A stretch of DNA of 36,040 bases from an uncultured Lachnospiraceae bacterium (lineage in GTDB: Bacteria; Bacillota; Clostridia; Lachnospirales; Lachnospiraceae): NCBI GenBank assembly GCA_947652925.1, contig CANTEW010000027.1, forward strand, positions 1-36,040, given 5' to 3'. The notes beneath the pieces were generated by a model that worked only from the letters and a program-made list of their open reading frames with translations, ran no database searches and was not told where the DNA came from. The translations under genes and the position numbers were made by a program. Positions within the stretch are counted from its first letter, which is position 1. Every line of letters begins with the position of its first letter. Below are positions 6,825 through 16,268 of the stretch, one piece after another.

Positions 6825-9800
6825 ATGGAAAAAAGGTTTTTCGATGTGTTCCCGAATCTGCAGGCGGATGCCCAGATCAGGGAATGGCTTGACGAAGCTG
6901 TTGTCACCCGGGTGACCTGCAGCCAGGACCGGACGATGCTCCGTATCTATCTGTCCTGTGACCGATGGATACACAAGAAATATATCTTCCATCTGGAAGA
7001 GGAGATACGCTGTCAGTTTTTTGGGCAGACCAGTGTGAAAGTGAAGATCATCGAGCGGTTTCTTTTGTCCAGGCAGTATACTCCGGAAAATTTCATGGAA
7101 CTCTATAGACCGAGTATGCTGACAGAGTTAAAAGCATATGACCAGTTGGAACATAACCTGTTCCAGAGCGCTCAGATGGAATTTCCCCAGACACACAGTC
7201 TGCGGCTTTTGATCCCAGATTCTATGATCGCCCGGGAGAGAGGGGACGTGCTGGTGGAGTATCTGGAAAAAGTATTCTGCGAGCGGTGCGGCATGGATCT
7301 GAAAGTGGAGCATGCATTTGTGGCCCACCAGGAGAGCAAGTACCGGAAAAACGCTGAAAAGAAGCTGGAGCAGGAAGTGGAGCAGGTCTTACAGCATGCA
7401 TCCCTGGACAGCAGAGCAGGCCAGGAGACACAAGAAAAGAAGACACAGGGGCCAAAAGCGTCGGCATCCGGCAAGAGCGCATCCTACACGTCGAAACGTT
7501 CGGGAGATCCTGACATGGTCTATGGACGGGACTTTGACGGAGAGACTGTCCCGTTGGAGACGATCACAGGAGAGATGGGGGAAGTGGTGATCCGGGGCAA
7601 GGTGATCTCCCTGGACGAGCGGGAGATCCGGAATGAGAAGACGATCTTGATCTTTGCCGTCACGGATCTGACGGACAGCATCGTGGTGAAGATGTTCCTG
7701 GAAAATGCCCAGATGCCAAAGATCAAGGAGTCTGTGAAAAAGGGGGCTTTTCTGAAGATCAAAGGCGTGACCACCATCGACCGTTTTGACGGGGAGCTGA
7801 CCATCGGCTCTGTGCGGGGTATCCGCAAGATCGGGGATTTTACTTCCAAGAGGATGGATACGAGCCCGGAAAAACGGGTAGAACTGCACTGTCATACGAA
7901 GATGAGCGATATGGACGGGGTGACGGACGCACAGGATCTGGTGAAACGGGCTTATGAATGGGGACACAGAGCCATCGCCATCACAGACCACGGCGTGGTG
8001 CAGTCCTTTCCGGAAGCTTACCACTGTTTTGACGCCTGGGGCGGCTGTGTGCCGCCGGAAGCGGATTTCAAGGTACTCTACGGCATGGAAGCTTATCTGG
8101 TGGACGATACGAAGGGGATGGTGCAGAATGGGCGGAAACAGAGTCTGTCCGGACGTTTTGTGGTCTTTGACCTGGAGACGACCGGATTCAGCCCTATCGC
8201 GAACAGGATCATTGAGATTGGGGCAGTGCTGGTAGAAGACGGGGCGATCACAGACCGTTTTTCCACGTTTGTCAACCCGGAGACGCCGATCCCTTACCGG
8301 ATCCAGGAGCTGACGGGGATCGATGACTCGATGGTCATAGATGCGCCTGTGATCGGGCAGGTGCTGCCTGACTTTCTGGATTTCTGTAAAGATGCGGTGC
8401 TGGTGGCCCACAATGCGCCTTTTGACGTGGGATTTGTGGAGAGGAACTGCCAGCAGCTGGGACTGCCTTTTGACTTTACCTCCGTAGATACGGTGGGGAT
8501 GGCCCGTTTCCTGCTCCCGGCCCTGAACCGTTTTAAACTGGATACAGTGGCGAAAGCTCTGCAGATCCCCTTATATAACCATCACAGGGCGGTGGACGAC
8601 GCGGGCTGTACGGCGGAGATCTTCGTGAGGTTTGTGGAGATGTGCGCAGAGAGAGGGATCTATGACCTGGAGGAGCTGGATATCCAGGGGAGTGTGTCTG
8701 AAGACCAGATAAAAAAACTGCCCACATACCATGCCATCATCCTGGCTACATGTGAGACGGGCAGGATCAATCTGTATAAACTGGTATCCCTGTCCCATCT
8801 GCGGTATTATCACCGCAGCCCCCGGGTGCCGAAGAGTGTGTTCTTAAAGCACAGGGAGGGACTGATCATAGGCAGCGCCTGTGAGGCCGGGGAGCTTTAT
8901 CAGGCTGTCCTGAACGACGCCCCGGCGCCGGAGATCGCCAGATTAGTCTCTTTTTATGATTATCTGGAGATCCAGCCTCTGGGGAATAATAAATTTATGA
9001 TCGCCAGCGATAAGACGGAAGTCAGTTCCATGGAAGATCTGATGGAGATCAATCGGAAGATCGTGAAGCTGGGCGAGCAGTTTGACAAGCCTGTGGCGGC
9101 TACCTGCGACGTGCATTTCATGGATCCGGAGGACGAGGTCTATCGGAGGATCATCATGGCGGGAAAAGGGTTCACCGATGCGGACGACCAGGCGCCGCTG
9201 TATCTGCGCACCACAGAGGAGATGCTGGATGAGTTCCGCTATCTGGGTGACGAGAAAGCGGAGGAAGTGGTGATCACCAATCCCAATAAGATCGCGGACA
9301 TGTGTGAAAAGATCTCTCCGATCCATCCGGATAAATTCCCTCCGGTGATCGAAGATTCGGATAAGAACCTGCGGGAGATCTGTTTACATAAAGCCCATGA
9401 GATCTACGGGGATCCTCTGCCCCAGATCGTGGAGGAACGCCTGGAGAAGGAACTCCATTCGATCATATCCAACGGTTATGCAGTGATGTATATCATTGCC
9501 CAGAAACTGGTGTGGAAGTCCAATGAGGACGGCTATCTGGTAGGTTCCCGGGGATCGGTGGGGTCTTCTCTGGCCGCGACTATGGCGGGGATCACAGAGG
9601 TCAACCCGCTGCCGCCCCATTATTACTGCAAGAAATGCCATTACAATGATTTTGACTCTCCGGAGGTGAAAGCCTATGTGGGAAAGGTGGGGTGTGATAT
9701 GCCGGATAAGATCTGCCCGAACTGCGGAGAGCCTTTGAAAAAAGAAGGGTTTGACATCCCCTTTGAGACATTCCTTGGGTTCAAAGGGGACAAAGAACCG

Positions 9801-11237
9801 GATATCGACCTGAATTTTTCAGGGGAATACCAGGCGGTGGCCCATCGTTATACGGAGGAGATCTTCGGGAAAGGGCAGACGTTCAAAGCCGGGACCATCG
9901 GCACGCTGGCTGAGAAGACAGCTTTCGGCTACGTGAAGAATTATTTTGAGGAAAAGGGCATGCGCAAGCGCAACTGCGAGATCAGCCGCATCGTCCAGGG
10001 ATGCACGGGGATCCGCAGGACCACGGGGCAGCACCCGGGCGGGATCATCGTCCTGCCCCTGGGAGAGGAGATCGAGAAATTCACCCCTGTCCAGCGTCCG
10101 GCAAATGACGTAAATTCAGATATCACCACCACCCATTTTGACTATCATTCCATTGACGGCAATCTGCTGAAATTGGATATACTGGGGCACGACGATCCCA
10201 CCATGATCCGTATGCTGGAGGATCTGACGGGGACGGATGCCAAGGAGATCCCGCTGGACCAGCCGGATGTGATGTCCCTGTTCGCCAGTACTGAGGCTCT
10301 GGGCATCCAGCCGGAGGATATCGGGGGCTGTAAGCTGGGGGCTTTGGGCATCCCGGAGTTTGGTACAGAGTTCGTGATCCAGATGCTGCTGGATACCAAG
10401 CCGACCTGTTTTTCCGATCTGATCCGGATCTCCGGATTGTCCCATGGCACGAATGTGTGGCTGGGCAACGCCCAGGTGCTGATCCAGGATGGGAAGGCCA
10501 CGATCTCCACGGCCATCTGCACCCGGGACGATATCATGACCTATCTGATCAATCAGGGGGTGGAGAGCAGCCAGGCATTTACGATCATGGAGAGTGTGCG
10601 TAAAGGAAAGGGACTGAAAGACGAATGGAAAACGATCATGAAAGAGAATGATGTGCCGGATTGGTACATCTGGTCCTGTGAACAGATCTCCTATATGTTC
10701 CCCAAAGCCCATGCGGCTGCCTATGTGATGATGGCGTACCGGATCGCCTGGTATAAGATCTTCCATCCGCTGGCTTACTACGCGGCTTTTTTCAGCATCC
10801 GCGCCACGTCTTTTTCCTATGAGCTGATGTGCCAGGGGAAGGAGAAACTGGAATACCATATGCAGGAGTTTAAGAGCCGGGGGGACGCCCTTTCGAAGAA
10901 AGAGCAGGATACCATGAAGGATATGCGGATCGTGCAGGAGATGTATGCCCGCGGGTTCACGTTCCTGCCGATCGATCTCTATGCAGCGCAGGCGCATCGG
11001 TTCCAGATCATGGATGGAAAGCTGATGCCGTCTTTGGACTGTATCGAGGGTCTGGGGGATAAGGCGGCGGACGCAGTGGTGGAGGCGGCGAGAGATGGGA
11101 AGTTCCTCTCCATCGATGATTTCCGCCAGCGCACGAAGGTGAGCAAATCAGTCATCGATCTGATGGAGAGTATGCATTTATTTGGGGACATCCCCCAGTC
11201 GAACCAGTTCTCACTGTTCGACATGGGTTTCTCTTAA
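6825..11237 (+). CDS. polC: DNA polymerase III alpha subunit, PolC type
   Basis: This is the replicative polymerase of low-GC Gram-positives, 1470 aa and full length. Domains in order: an N-terminal PolC-specific region (1-215); an OB-fold (about 250-330, VVIRGKVISLD); a PHP domain beginning at about 352 (ELHCHTKMSDMDGV); and a DEDD 3'-5' proofreading exonuclease inserted in it (FDLETTGF ~447, HNAPFDVGF ~529, HRAVDDAG ~587). The polymerase core follows, with GSRGSVGSSLAATMAGITEV ~907, a CxxC/CPNC zinc-binding loop ~935-970, the catalytic aspartate motif PDIDLNFSGEYQ ~991, and C-terminal HhH-type sequence. No frameshift or missing catalytic residue is seen. It lies 22 bp after ispG and 10 bp before fbp. 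Confidence 0.98.
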   Translation: MEKRFFDVFPNLQADAQIREWLDEAVVTRVTCSQDRTMLRIYLSCDRWIHKKYIFHLEEEIRCQFFGQTSVKVKIIERFLLSRQYTPENFMELYRPSMLTELKAYDQLEHNLFQSAQMEFPQTHSLRLLIPDSMIARERGDVLVEYLEKVFCERCGMDLKVEHAFVAHQESKYRKNAEKKLEQEVEQVLQHASLDSRAGQETQEKKTQGPKASASGKSASYTSKRSGDPDMVYGRDFDGETVPLETITGEMGEVVIRGKVISLDEREIRNEKTILIFAVTDLTDSIVVKMFLENAQMPKIKESVKKGAFLKIKGVTTIDRFDGELTIGSVRGIRKIGDFTSKRMDTSPEKRVELHCHTKMSDMDGVTDAQDLVKRAYEWGHRAIAITDHGVVQSFPEAYHCFDAWGGCVPPEADFKVLYGMEAYLVDDTKGMVQNGRKQSLSGRFVVFDLETTGFSPIANRIIEIGAVLVEDGAITDRFSTFVNPETPIPYRIQELTGIDDSMVIDAPVIGQVLPDFLDFCKDAVLVAHNAPFDVGFVERNCQQLGLPFDFTSVDTVGMARFLLPALNRFKLDTVAKALQIPLYNHHRAVDDAGCTAEIFVRFVEMCAERGIYDLEELDIQGSVSEDQIKKLPTYHAIILATCETGRINLYKLVSLSHLRYYHRSPRVPKSVFLKHREGLIIGSACEAGELYQAVLNDAPAPEIARLVSFYDYLEIQPLGNNKFMIASDKTEVSSMEDLMEINRKIVKLGEQFDKPVAATCDVHFMDPEDEVYRRIIMAGKGFTDADDQAPLYLRTTEEMLDEFRYLGDEKAEEVVITNPNKIADMCEKISPIHPDKFPPVIEDSDKNLREICLHKAHEIYGDPLPQIVEERLEKELHSIISNGYAVMYIIAQKLVWKSNEDGYLVGSRGSVGSSLAATMAGITEVNPLPPHYYCKKCHYNDFDSPEVKAYVGKVGCDMPDKICPNCGEPLKKEGFDIPFETFLGFKGDKEPDIDLNFSGEYQAVAHRYTEEIFGKGQTFKAGTIGTLAEKTAFGYVKNYFEEKGMRKRNCEISRIVQGCTGIRRTTGQHPGGIIVLPLGEEIEKFTPVQRPANDVNSDITTTHFDYHSIDGNLLKLDILGHDDPTMIRMLEDLTGTDAKEIPLDQPDVMSLFASTEALGIQPEDIGGCKLGALGIPEFGTEFVIQMLLDTKPTCFSDLIRISGLSHGTNVWLGNAQVLIQDGKATISTAICTRDDIMTYLINQGVESSQAFTIMESVRKGKGLKDEWKTIMKENDVPDWYIWSCEQISYMFPKAHAAAYVMMAYRIAWYKIFHPLAYYAAFFSIRATSFSYELMCQGKEKLEYHMQEFKSRGDALSKKEQDTMKDMRIVQEMYARGFTFLPIDLYAAQAHRFQIMDGKLMPSLDCIEGLGDKAADAVVEAARDGKFLSIDDFRQRTKVSKSVIDLMESMHLFGDIPQSNQFSLFDMGFS

Positions 11238-11247
11238 AGGAGGTAGC

Positions 11248-13200
11248 ATGAAGAAAGAAGAATTAAAATATCTGCAGCGTCTGGCAGAACTTTACCCGAC
11301 GATCGCCCAGACAGCCACAGAGATCATCAATCTGCAGTCGATCTTAAACCTGCCCAAAGGGACGGAGCATTTTCTCACGGATCTTCATGGGGAATACGAG
11401 GCGTTTTCCCATGTGCTCCGCAACGGATCCGGGGCGATCCGCAGGAAGATCGACGATGTATTCGGCCATACATTAGGGACGGCGGATAAGAAAGCCATCG
11501 CCACACTGATCTATTATCCCAGGGAGAAGATGGAACTGGTGAAAAAGGAAGAGGAGGATATGGAGAACTGGTATAAGATCACCCTCTACCGTCTCATAGA
11601 GATATGCAAGACCGTGGCTTCCAAGTATACCCGCTCCAAAGTCCGCAAAGCCCTTCCTGACCAGTTTGCATATGTGATCGAGGAGCTGATCACGGAGAAG
11701 AAAGAAGTGCTGGATAAAGAAGATTACTATGATTCTATCGTGACCACGATCATTGATATCCGCAAGGCTGAAGACTTTATCATCGCCATGGCGGAACTGA
11801 TCCAGCGTCTTGTCATCGACCATCTCCATGTGCTGGGGGATATCTATGACCGGGGGCCGGCGCCTCATTTTATCATGGATAAGCTGATGGGGTACCACTC
11901 TCTGGACATCCAGTGGGGGAACCATGATATCGTATGGATGGGGGCGGCCGCCGGGCAGCGCTCCTGCATCGCCAATATCGTGCGCATCAGCGCCCGGTAT
12001 GGGAATCTGGATATCCTGGAGGATGGCTACGGGATCAATCTGCTGCCGCTGGCCACGTTCTCCATGGTCACATACCGGGACGATCCCTGTGCCTGCTTTA
12101 AGATCAAAGGAGCCGGGACGGAGAGCCAGGAGGAGACGAAGCTGAATATGCAGATGCATAAGGCTATCTCTATCATCCAGTTCAAGCTGGAAGGGCAGCT
12201 CATCGCCAGAAGGCCTTCTTTCCAGATGGGAGACCGGCGTCTCCTGCATAGGATCGACTATGAGAAAGGTACGATCACTCTGCGGGGAAAAGAATATCCT
12301 TTATTAGATACTCATTTCCCTACGATCGATCCAAAAGATCCGTATGCCCTGTCGCCGGAAGAGGAAGAGGTGATGGAACGTCTCCAGTCCGCTTTCATAA
12401 AATGTGAGAAGATGCAGCACCACATGATGCTGCTCCTCAAAAAAGGCAGCCTGTACAAAGTCTTTAACGGGAATCTGATGTATCACGGCTGCGTCCCCTT
12501 AAATGAGAGCGGGAGCCTGAAAGAAGTGAAAGTCTACGACCGGACATATAAAGGCAAGGCGTTGTACGATGCCCTGGAAGTCTATGTGCGCAAGGCCTTT
12601 TTTGCCCAGGATCCGGAGGAGAAGAAAAAGGGCGAGGATATCATGTGGTATATCTGGTGCGGTCCTGATTCTCCTCTGTTCGGCAAAGATAAGATGGCCA
12701 CGTTGGAGCGGTATCTCCTGGCGGAGAAAGAGACACATAAGGAGACGAAAAATCCTTATTACCGTTTGCTGGAGGACGAGACAGTGATGGATGGGATCTT
12801 GGAGGAGTTCGGCCTGCAGGGGGAAGATGTGCATATCATCAACGGCCATGTGCCGGTCCATCATACTTCGGGGGAGAGTCCTGTAAAATGCGGCGGAAAA
12901 GTACTGGTCATCGACGGCGGGTTTTCCAAAGCTTATCAGAAAGAGACAGGGATCGCCGGGTATACGTTGATCTATAATTCTTATGGTCTGATGCTGTCCG
13001 CCCATGAGCCTTTCACCACAACGGAGGCGGCTGTCCGCGATGAGGCGGATATCATCTCCAACCGTGTAGCCGTCAAGCTGACCCACAAAAGGAAGCTTGT
13101 GGGGGATACGGACACAGGGAATGTGCTGAGGGAGCGCATTGAGGAACTCGACCGTCTCCTGCAGGCTTACAGGGACGGCGTGATCATTGAACAGTTTTAA
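11248..13200 (+). CDS. fbp: Fructose-1,6-bisphosphatase, class III
   Basis: The enzyme hydrolyses fructose 1,6-bisphosphate to fructose 6-phosphate in gluconeogenesis. The 650-aa protein belongs to the Firmicute-specific class III, whose metallophosphoesterase core is visible: DLHGEYEAF near residue 48, GDIYDRGPAPH ~196, WGNHDIVWMGAAAG ~221, and INGHVPVHHTSGESP ~531 before VIDGGFSKAYQ. Length is close to B. subtilis Fbp. The start at 11248 has AAAGGAGG seven bases upstream; the same frame is open upstream to 11182 but that only overlaps the polC end. It lies 10 bp after polC, so it is probably co-transcribed with ispG-polC. Confidence 0.97.
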   Translation: MKKEELKYLQRLAELYPTIAQTATEIINLQSILNLPKGTEHFLTDLHGEYEAFSHVLRNGSGAIRRKIDDVFGHTLGTADKKAIATLIYYPREKMELVKKEEEDMENWYKITLYRLIEICKTVASKYTRSKVRKALPDQFAYVIEELITEKKEVLDKEDYYDSIVTTIIDIRKAEDFIIAMAELIQRLVIDHLHVLGDIYDRGPAPHFIMDKLMGYHSLDIQWGNHDIVWMGAAAGQRSCIANIVRISARYGNLDILEDGYGINLLPLATFSMVTYRDDPCACFKIKGAGTESQEETKLNMQMHKAISIIQFKLEGQLIARRPSFQMGDRRLLHRIDYEKGTITLRGKEYPLLDTHFPTIDPKDPYALSPEEEEVMERLQSAFIKCEKMQHHMMLLLKKGSLYKVFNGNLMYHGCVPLNESGSLKEVKVYDRTYKGKALYDALEVYVRKAFFAQDPEEKKKGEDIMWYIWCGPDSPLFGKDKMATLERYLLAEKETHKETKNPYYRLLEDETVMDGILEEFGLQGEDVHIINGHVPVHHTSGESPVKCGGKVLVIDGGFSKAYQKETGIAGYTLIYNSYGLMLSAHEPFTTTEAAVRDEADIISNRVAVKLTHKRKLVGDTDTGNVLRERIEELDRLLQAYRDGVIIEQF

Positions 13201-13226
13201 ATGATATCTGAGGAGGGAAAAAAGAT

Positions 13227-13544
13227 ATGCTGCTTGTCACAAAAGACCAGATCGGGGACAGGAAACTGGAAGAATTGGGGATCGCCAAGGGCAGTACGGT
13301 GCAGAGCGTCCATTTCGGGAAGGATTTTATGTCCGGATTGAAGACGCTGGTGGGCGGAGAGCTGACTTCTTATAATGAGATGATGACGGACGCCCGGGCG
13401 ATCGCCACCCAGCGTATGGAGGCAGATGCGGCCGCTATGGGGGCGGACGCGGTGGTCTGCGTCCGTTATGTTTCGGCTGAAGTGGCCCAGGGAGCGGCTG
13501 AGATCATGTGCTATGGAACGGCTGTGAGATATCTGGATCAGTGA
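13227..13544 (+). CDS. YbjQ/UPF0145 family protein (putative heavy-metal-binding domain)
   Basis: The 105-aa protein has the compact family signature: SVHFGKDFMSGLKTLVGGEL, YNEMMTDARAIATQRM, MGADAVVCVRY and a closing AEIMCYGTAV. Members form beta-rich oligomers. The name comes from a proposed metal-binding motif; the actual function is not established. It has an AGGAGG ribosome site and lies 26 bp after fbp with no terminator between, so it is probably the last gene of the ispG-polC-fbp transcript. A hairpin with a T-run begins right after the stop. Confidence 0.87.
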   Translation: MLLVTKDQIGDRKLEELGIAKGSTVQSVHFGKDFMSGLKTLVGGELTSYNEMMTDARAIATQRMEADAAAMGADAVVCVRYVSAEVAQGAAEIMCYGTAVRYLDQ

Positions 13545-13547
13545 TGG

Positions 13548-13575
13548 GAGGGGGCTTTTCGGAGTCCCCTTTTTT
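13548..13575 (+). terminator. Intrinsic terminator after the UPF0145 gene
   Basis: GGGG at 13551-13554 pairs with CCCC ending at 13569, with a mismatch or bulge near the loop, and T7 follows. It separates this operon from the kinase promoter about 25 bp downstream. The stem is short. Confidence 0.6.
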
Positions 13576-13596
13576 GTCCCCTTTTTGTGAAAGAAA

Positions 13597-13625
13597 ATGA
13601 CTTTTTTAGGGGCATATGGTATAAT
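13597..13625 (+). promoter_or_regulatory. Sigma-A extended -10 promoter for the hybrid kinase gene
   Basis: ATGACT at 13597-13602, a 17-bp spacer and TATAAT at 13620-13625, preceded by TG in the extended -10 position (TGGTATAAT). Transcription would begin near 13632. This excludes the upstream in-frame GTG at 13587 and supports the ATG at 13659. Confidence 0.75.
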
Positions 13626-13658
13626 TGTCTCATCAATCGAGAAGAGGTTAGTGGTTTA

Positions 13659-16268
13659 ATGAAAAAAAAGAAGGAAAAGGGTATGAGAGTCCAAGGGGTC
13701 TCTTTTATTATCCTGATCGTGTTGGTTTTTTGTATTTTAGGCGGCGTGGTGTTTTCTATCGCGAGAAAGATATCTGTAGAGATGTCTGAGTCCGCAGTGA
13801 GCAATCTGGCAGAGAGTCTGGATCTGATCCAAGGGACTGTGGAAGTGATCTTGAGCAAAGAGGCAGAATTTCAGAAGCTGATGGCAGAAGAGATCGCGGA
13901 CATGGATGATCCTGAACGATCTATCCAGTCTTACAGCAGGGAGGGGACGATCATCATGATATCTATGATCCCTGCAGGGAAAAAAGAAGGCTTTTCCAAT
14001 ACAGGGGGGATATTTACGGCGGAGGAGCTGGATTTTTCGTCAGGGCGCACTGTGGATGGACTGCCAGTCTCCGGATCTTATCTCAACCATCTGGGGACCT
14101 GGGCGTATACGATGAAATGCCCGGTGGTCAGGGATGGGCGAGAGATCGCTACGCTCTATGTGGAATATATCTATGATTCTTTTGAGGAGACATTACCGAA
14201 CAGGTTTTACAATGAACAGGCCACGATCTATATGATGGACGCCCATAGTGAGCGGTTTGTGTTAAAGCCAAAAGGAGCTGGGGAGCGGGATGCGGGCCAT
14301 CTCGATTTAGATGATTTTTACTGGGCGAACAGGATCTTGGAGCCGGAGATCCAGGAGCAGGTGGCCGACGGGATCCAAGCCGGCCAGGATCTGATGTTCT
14401 ATCATGATATCCGGGACAGAGAAGCCCTGGTCTATATGTGGGCGGTCAATGATGGTGCGGTCTATCTGGCCGGTTATGTGCCGATCGATGCCATCCAGCA
14501 GGAGAGTAAGGCGGTCAATCAGAATATCTTTGCGGTGGTGATCGTCATGCTGGTGGCATTCATGAGCTGCTGCGGGCTGTATTTCTTCAATGCGAGACAG
14601 CAGGAAAAGATCCGGGCGGAACAGGAGACGATCCGGGCGGAGCAGGAGAAAGAGAGAGAGATACATAACGCGCAGCTGGTGGAGGCGCTGAAGGCAGCGC
14701 AGATCGCCAGCAAGTCCAAGACTACATTCCTTTCTAACATGTCGCACGATATCCGTACCCCGATGAACGCGATCCTCGGTTTTACCACATTGCTGGCCAA
14801 GGATGCGGATAATCCGGTCAAAGTCAGGGAATACACGAAGAAGATCACTTCTTCCGGCCAGCATCTGCTCAGCCTGATCAATGACGTCCTGGATGTGTCT
14901 AAGATCGAGAGCGGGAAAGTCGTGCTCACCATGGCAGAATTCAACTTAAATGATATGGTGTCTTCTGTAGATGCGATCATCCGTCCGGCGGCGAAGGCGA
15001 AAGGACAGGATCTTCAGGTCTCGGTGACAGGGATCAAGCATGAACGGTTTATCGGCGATGAGACGAGACTGGATCAGATCTTGATCAATCTCCTCTCCAA
15101 CGCCGTAAAATATACGCAGGAGGGCGGCCATCTGTATTTTCGTATGATCGGGCTGGATCAGCGTACCAGTCAGTATGAGCACATCCAGATCGAGGTGGAA
15201 GACGATGGATATGGGATGGCTCCTGAATATCTGGAAGTCCTTTTTGACGCGTTTACAAGGGCGGAGAACAGCACAACGAATAAAGTGCAGGGCACCGGGC
15301 TCGGTATGGCGATCACGAAGAATATCGTGGAACTGATGGGCGGCACGATCGATGTCCTCAGTGAAGTGGGCAGGGGGAGTCTCTTCACGGTGGATCTGGA
15401 ACTGCGCATACCGGACAGTGAAGTGGATGAGCATTTTTGGAAGAAAAACGGCGTTTCCCGGCTCTTGGTCGTGGATGATGATGCGGATATCTGTAAAAAT
15501 ATCCAGATGCTGATGGAAGACACGGGTGTATCAGTGGATACATCGCTGAGCGGTGAAGGAGCGGTCCGTATCGTCCAGGATGCCTGCGGGCATGGAGATT
15601 ATTACGATGTGATCCTCCTGGATTGGCAGATGCCTGGTATGGATGGTCTGGAGGCAGCTAAGCAGATCCGTGGGATCATACCGGATCATATCCCGATCTT
15701 CTTCCTTACCGCATATGATTGGGATGAGATAGAAGATGAAGCGCTCGATATAGGGATCGATGGATTTCTCGCCAAGCCATTTTTCGTATCTGCGTTTAAA
15801 GAAAAGCTTGTTGAGATCCAGACAGAACACATTGGAGGGCTCCCGGACCTGGATGAAGCGGAAGCGCATGCGTTGGAAGGACGTCATTTCCTGGTGGCGG
15901 AAGATAATGAGATCAATGCGGAGATCCTGGAAGAACTCCTGGATGTGGAAGGGGCGACCTGCGAGATCGCTGAAAACGGGCAGGCGGCTGTGGAGCGTTT
16001 CAGTAAGGCAGAGCAGGGAGAGTTTGATGCGATCTTTATGGATGTACAGATGCCGGTGATGAATGGATATGAGGCAACGAAAAAGATCCGGGCTATGGAC
16101 AGGGAGGATGCGGACAGCATCCCGATCATCGCCATGACTGCGAATGCATTTGCAGAGGATGTGAAAGATGCCATAGATGCGGGGATGACTGCGCATATTG
16201 CCAAGCCAGTGGATATGGGATTATTAAAGAAGACTGTTAATTTATATCTTTTGAAGAAAGGGACCTGA
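13659..16268 (+). CDS. Hybrid sensor histidine kinase with two C-terminal receiver domains
   Basis: The 869-aa protein has a membrane helix at about 14-35, an extracytoplasmic sensor region (about 36-286, Cache-like in size but not securely assigned), and a second helix at about 288-308. A short coiled coil (ARQQEKIRAEQETIRAEQ) follows. Next come HisKA with the phosphoacceptor His in NMSHDIRTPMNAILG (~363) and HATPase_c (DQILINLLSNAVKYT ~471, DDGYGM, GTGLGMAI). Two receivers follow: REC1 (LLVVDDDADI ~602, ILLDWQMPGMDG) and REC2 (FLVAEDNEIN ~744, IFMDVQMPVMNGYEA, IAKPVD). No output DNA-binding domain is fused, so the phosphorelay target lies elsewhere. The start is fixed by the promoter just upstream. 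Its stop abuts the solute-binding protein gene, suggesting a joint sensing module. Confidence 0.93.
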   Translation: MKKKKEKGMRVQGVSFIILIVLVFCILGGVVFSIARKISVEMSESAVSNLAESLDLIQGTVEVILSKEAEFQKLMAEEIADMDDPERSIQSYSREGTIIMISMIPAGKKEGFSNTGGIFTAEELDFSSGRTVDGLPVSGSYLNHLGTWAYTMKCPVVRDGREIATLYVEYIYDSFEETLPNRFYNEQATIYMMDAHSERFVLKPKGAGERDAGHLDLDDFYWANRILEPEIQEQVADGIQAGQDLMFYHDIRDREALVYMWAVNDGAVYLAGYVPIDAIQQESKAVNQNIFAVVIVMLVAFMSCCGLYFFNARQQEKIRAEQETIRAEQEKEREIHNAQLVEALKAAQIASKSKTTFLSNMSHDIRTPMNAILGFTTLLAKDADNPVKVREYTKKITSSGQHLLSLINDVLDVSKIESGKVVLTMAEFNLNDMVSSVDAIIRPAAKAKGQDLQVSVTGIKHERFIGDETRLDQILINLLSNAVKYTQEGGHLYFRMIGLDQRTSQYEHIQIEVEDDGYGMAPEYLEVLFDAFTRAENSTTNKVQGTGLGMAITKNIVELMGGTIDVLSEVGRGSLFTVDLELRIPDSEVDEHFWKKNGVSRLLVVDDDADICKNIQMLMEDTGVSVDTSLSGEGAVRIVQDACGHGDYYDVILLDWQMPGMDGLEAAKQIRGIIPDHIPIFFLTAYDWDEIEDEALDIGIDGFLAKPFFVSAFKEKLVEIQTEHIGGLPDLDEAEAHALEGRHFLVAEDNEINAEILEELLDVEGATCEIAENGQAAVERFSKAEQGEFDAIFMDVQMPVMNGYEATKKIRAMDREDADSIPIIAMTANAFAEDVKDAIDAGMTAHIAKPVDMGLLKKTVNLYLLKKGT

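Noticed and set aside
7389-8411. 340-codon minus-strand frame inside polC
   Set aside because: It is antisense to conserved PHP and exonuclease motifs, with His/Arg-rich nonsense composition.
13587-13658. Upstream GTG start adding 24 residues to the hybrid kinase
   Set aside because: It lies upstream of the predicted promoter, so it would not be transcribed from it. The ATG at 13659 has a ribosome site.
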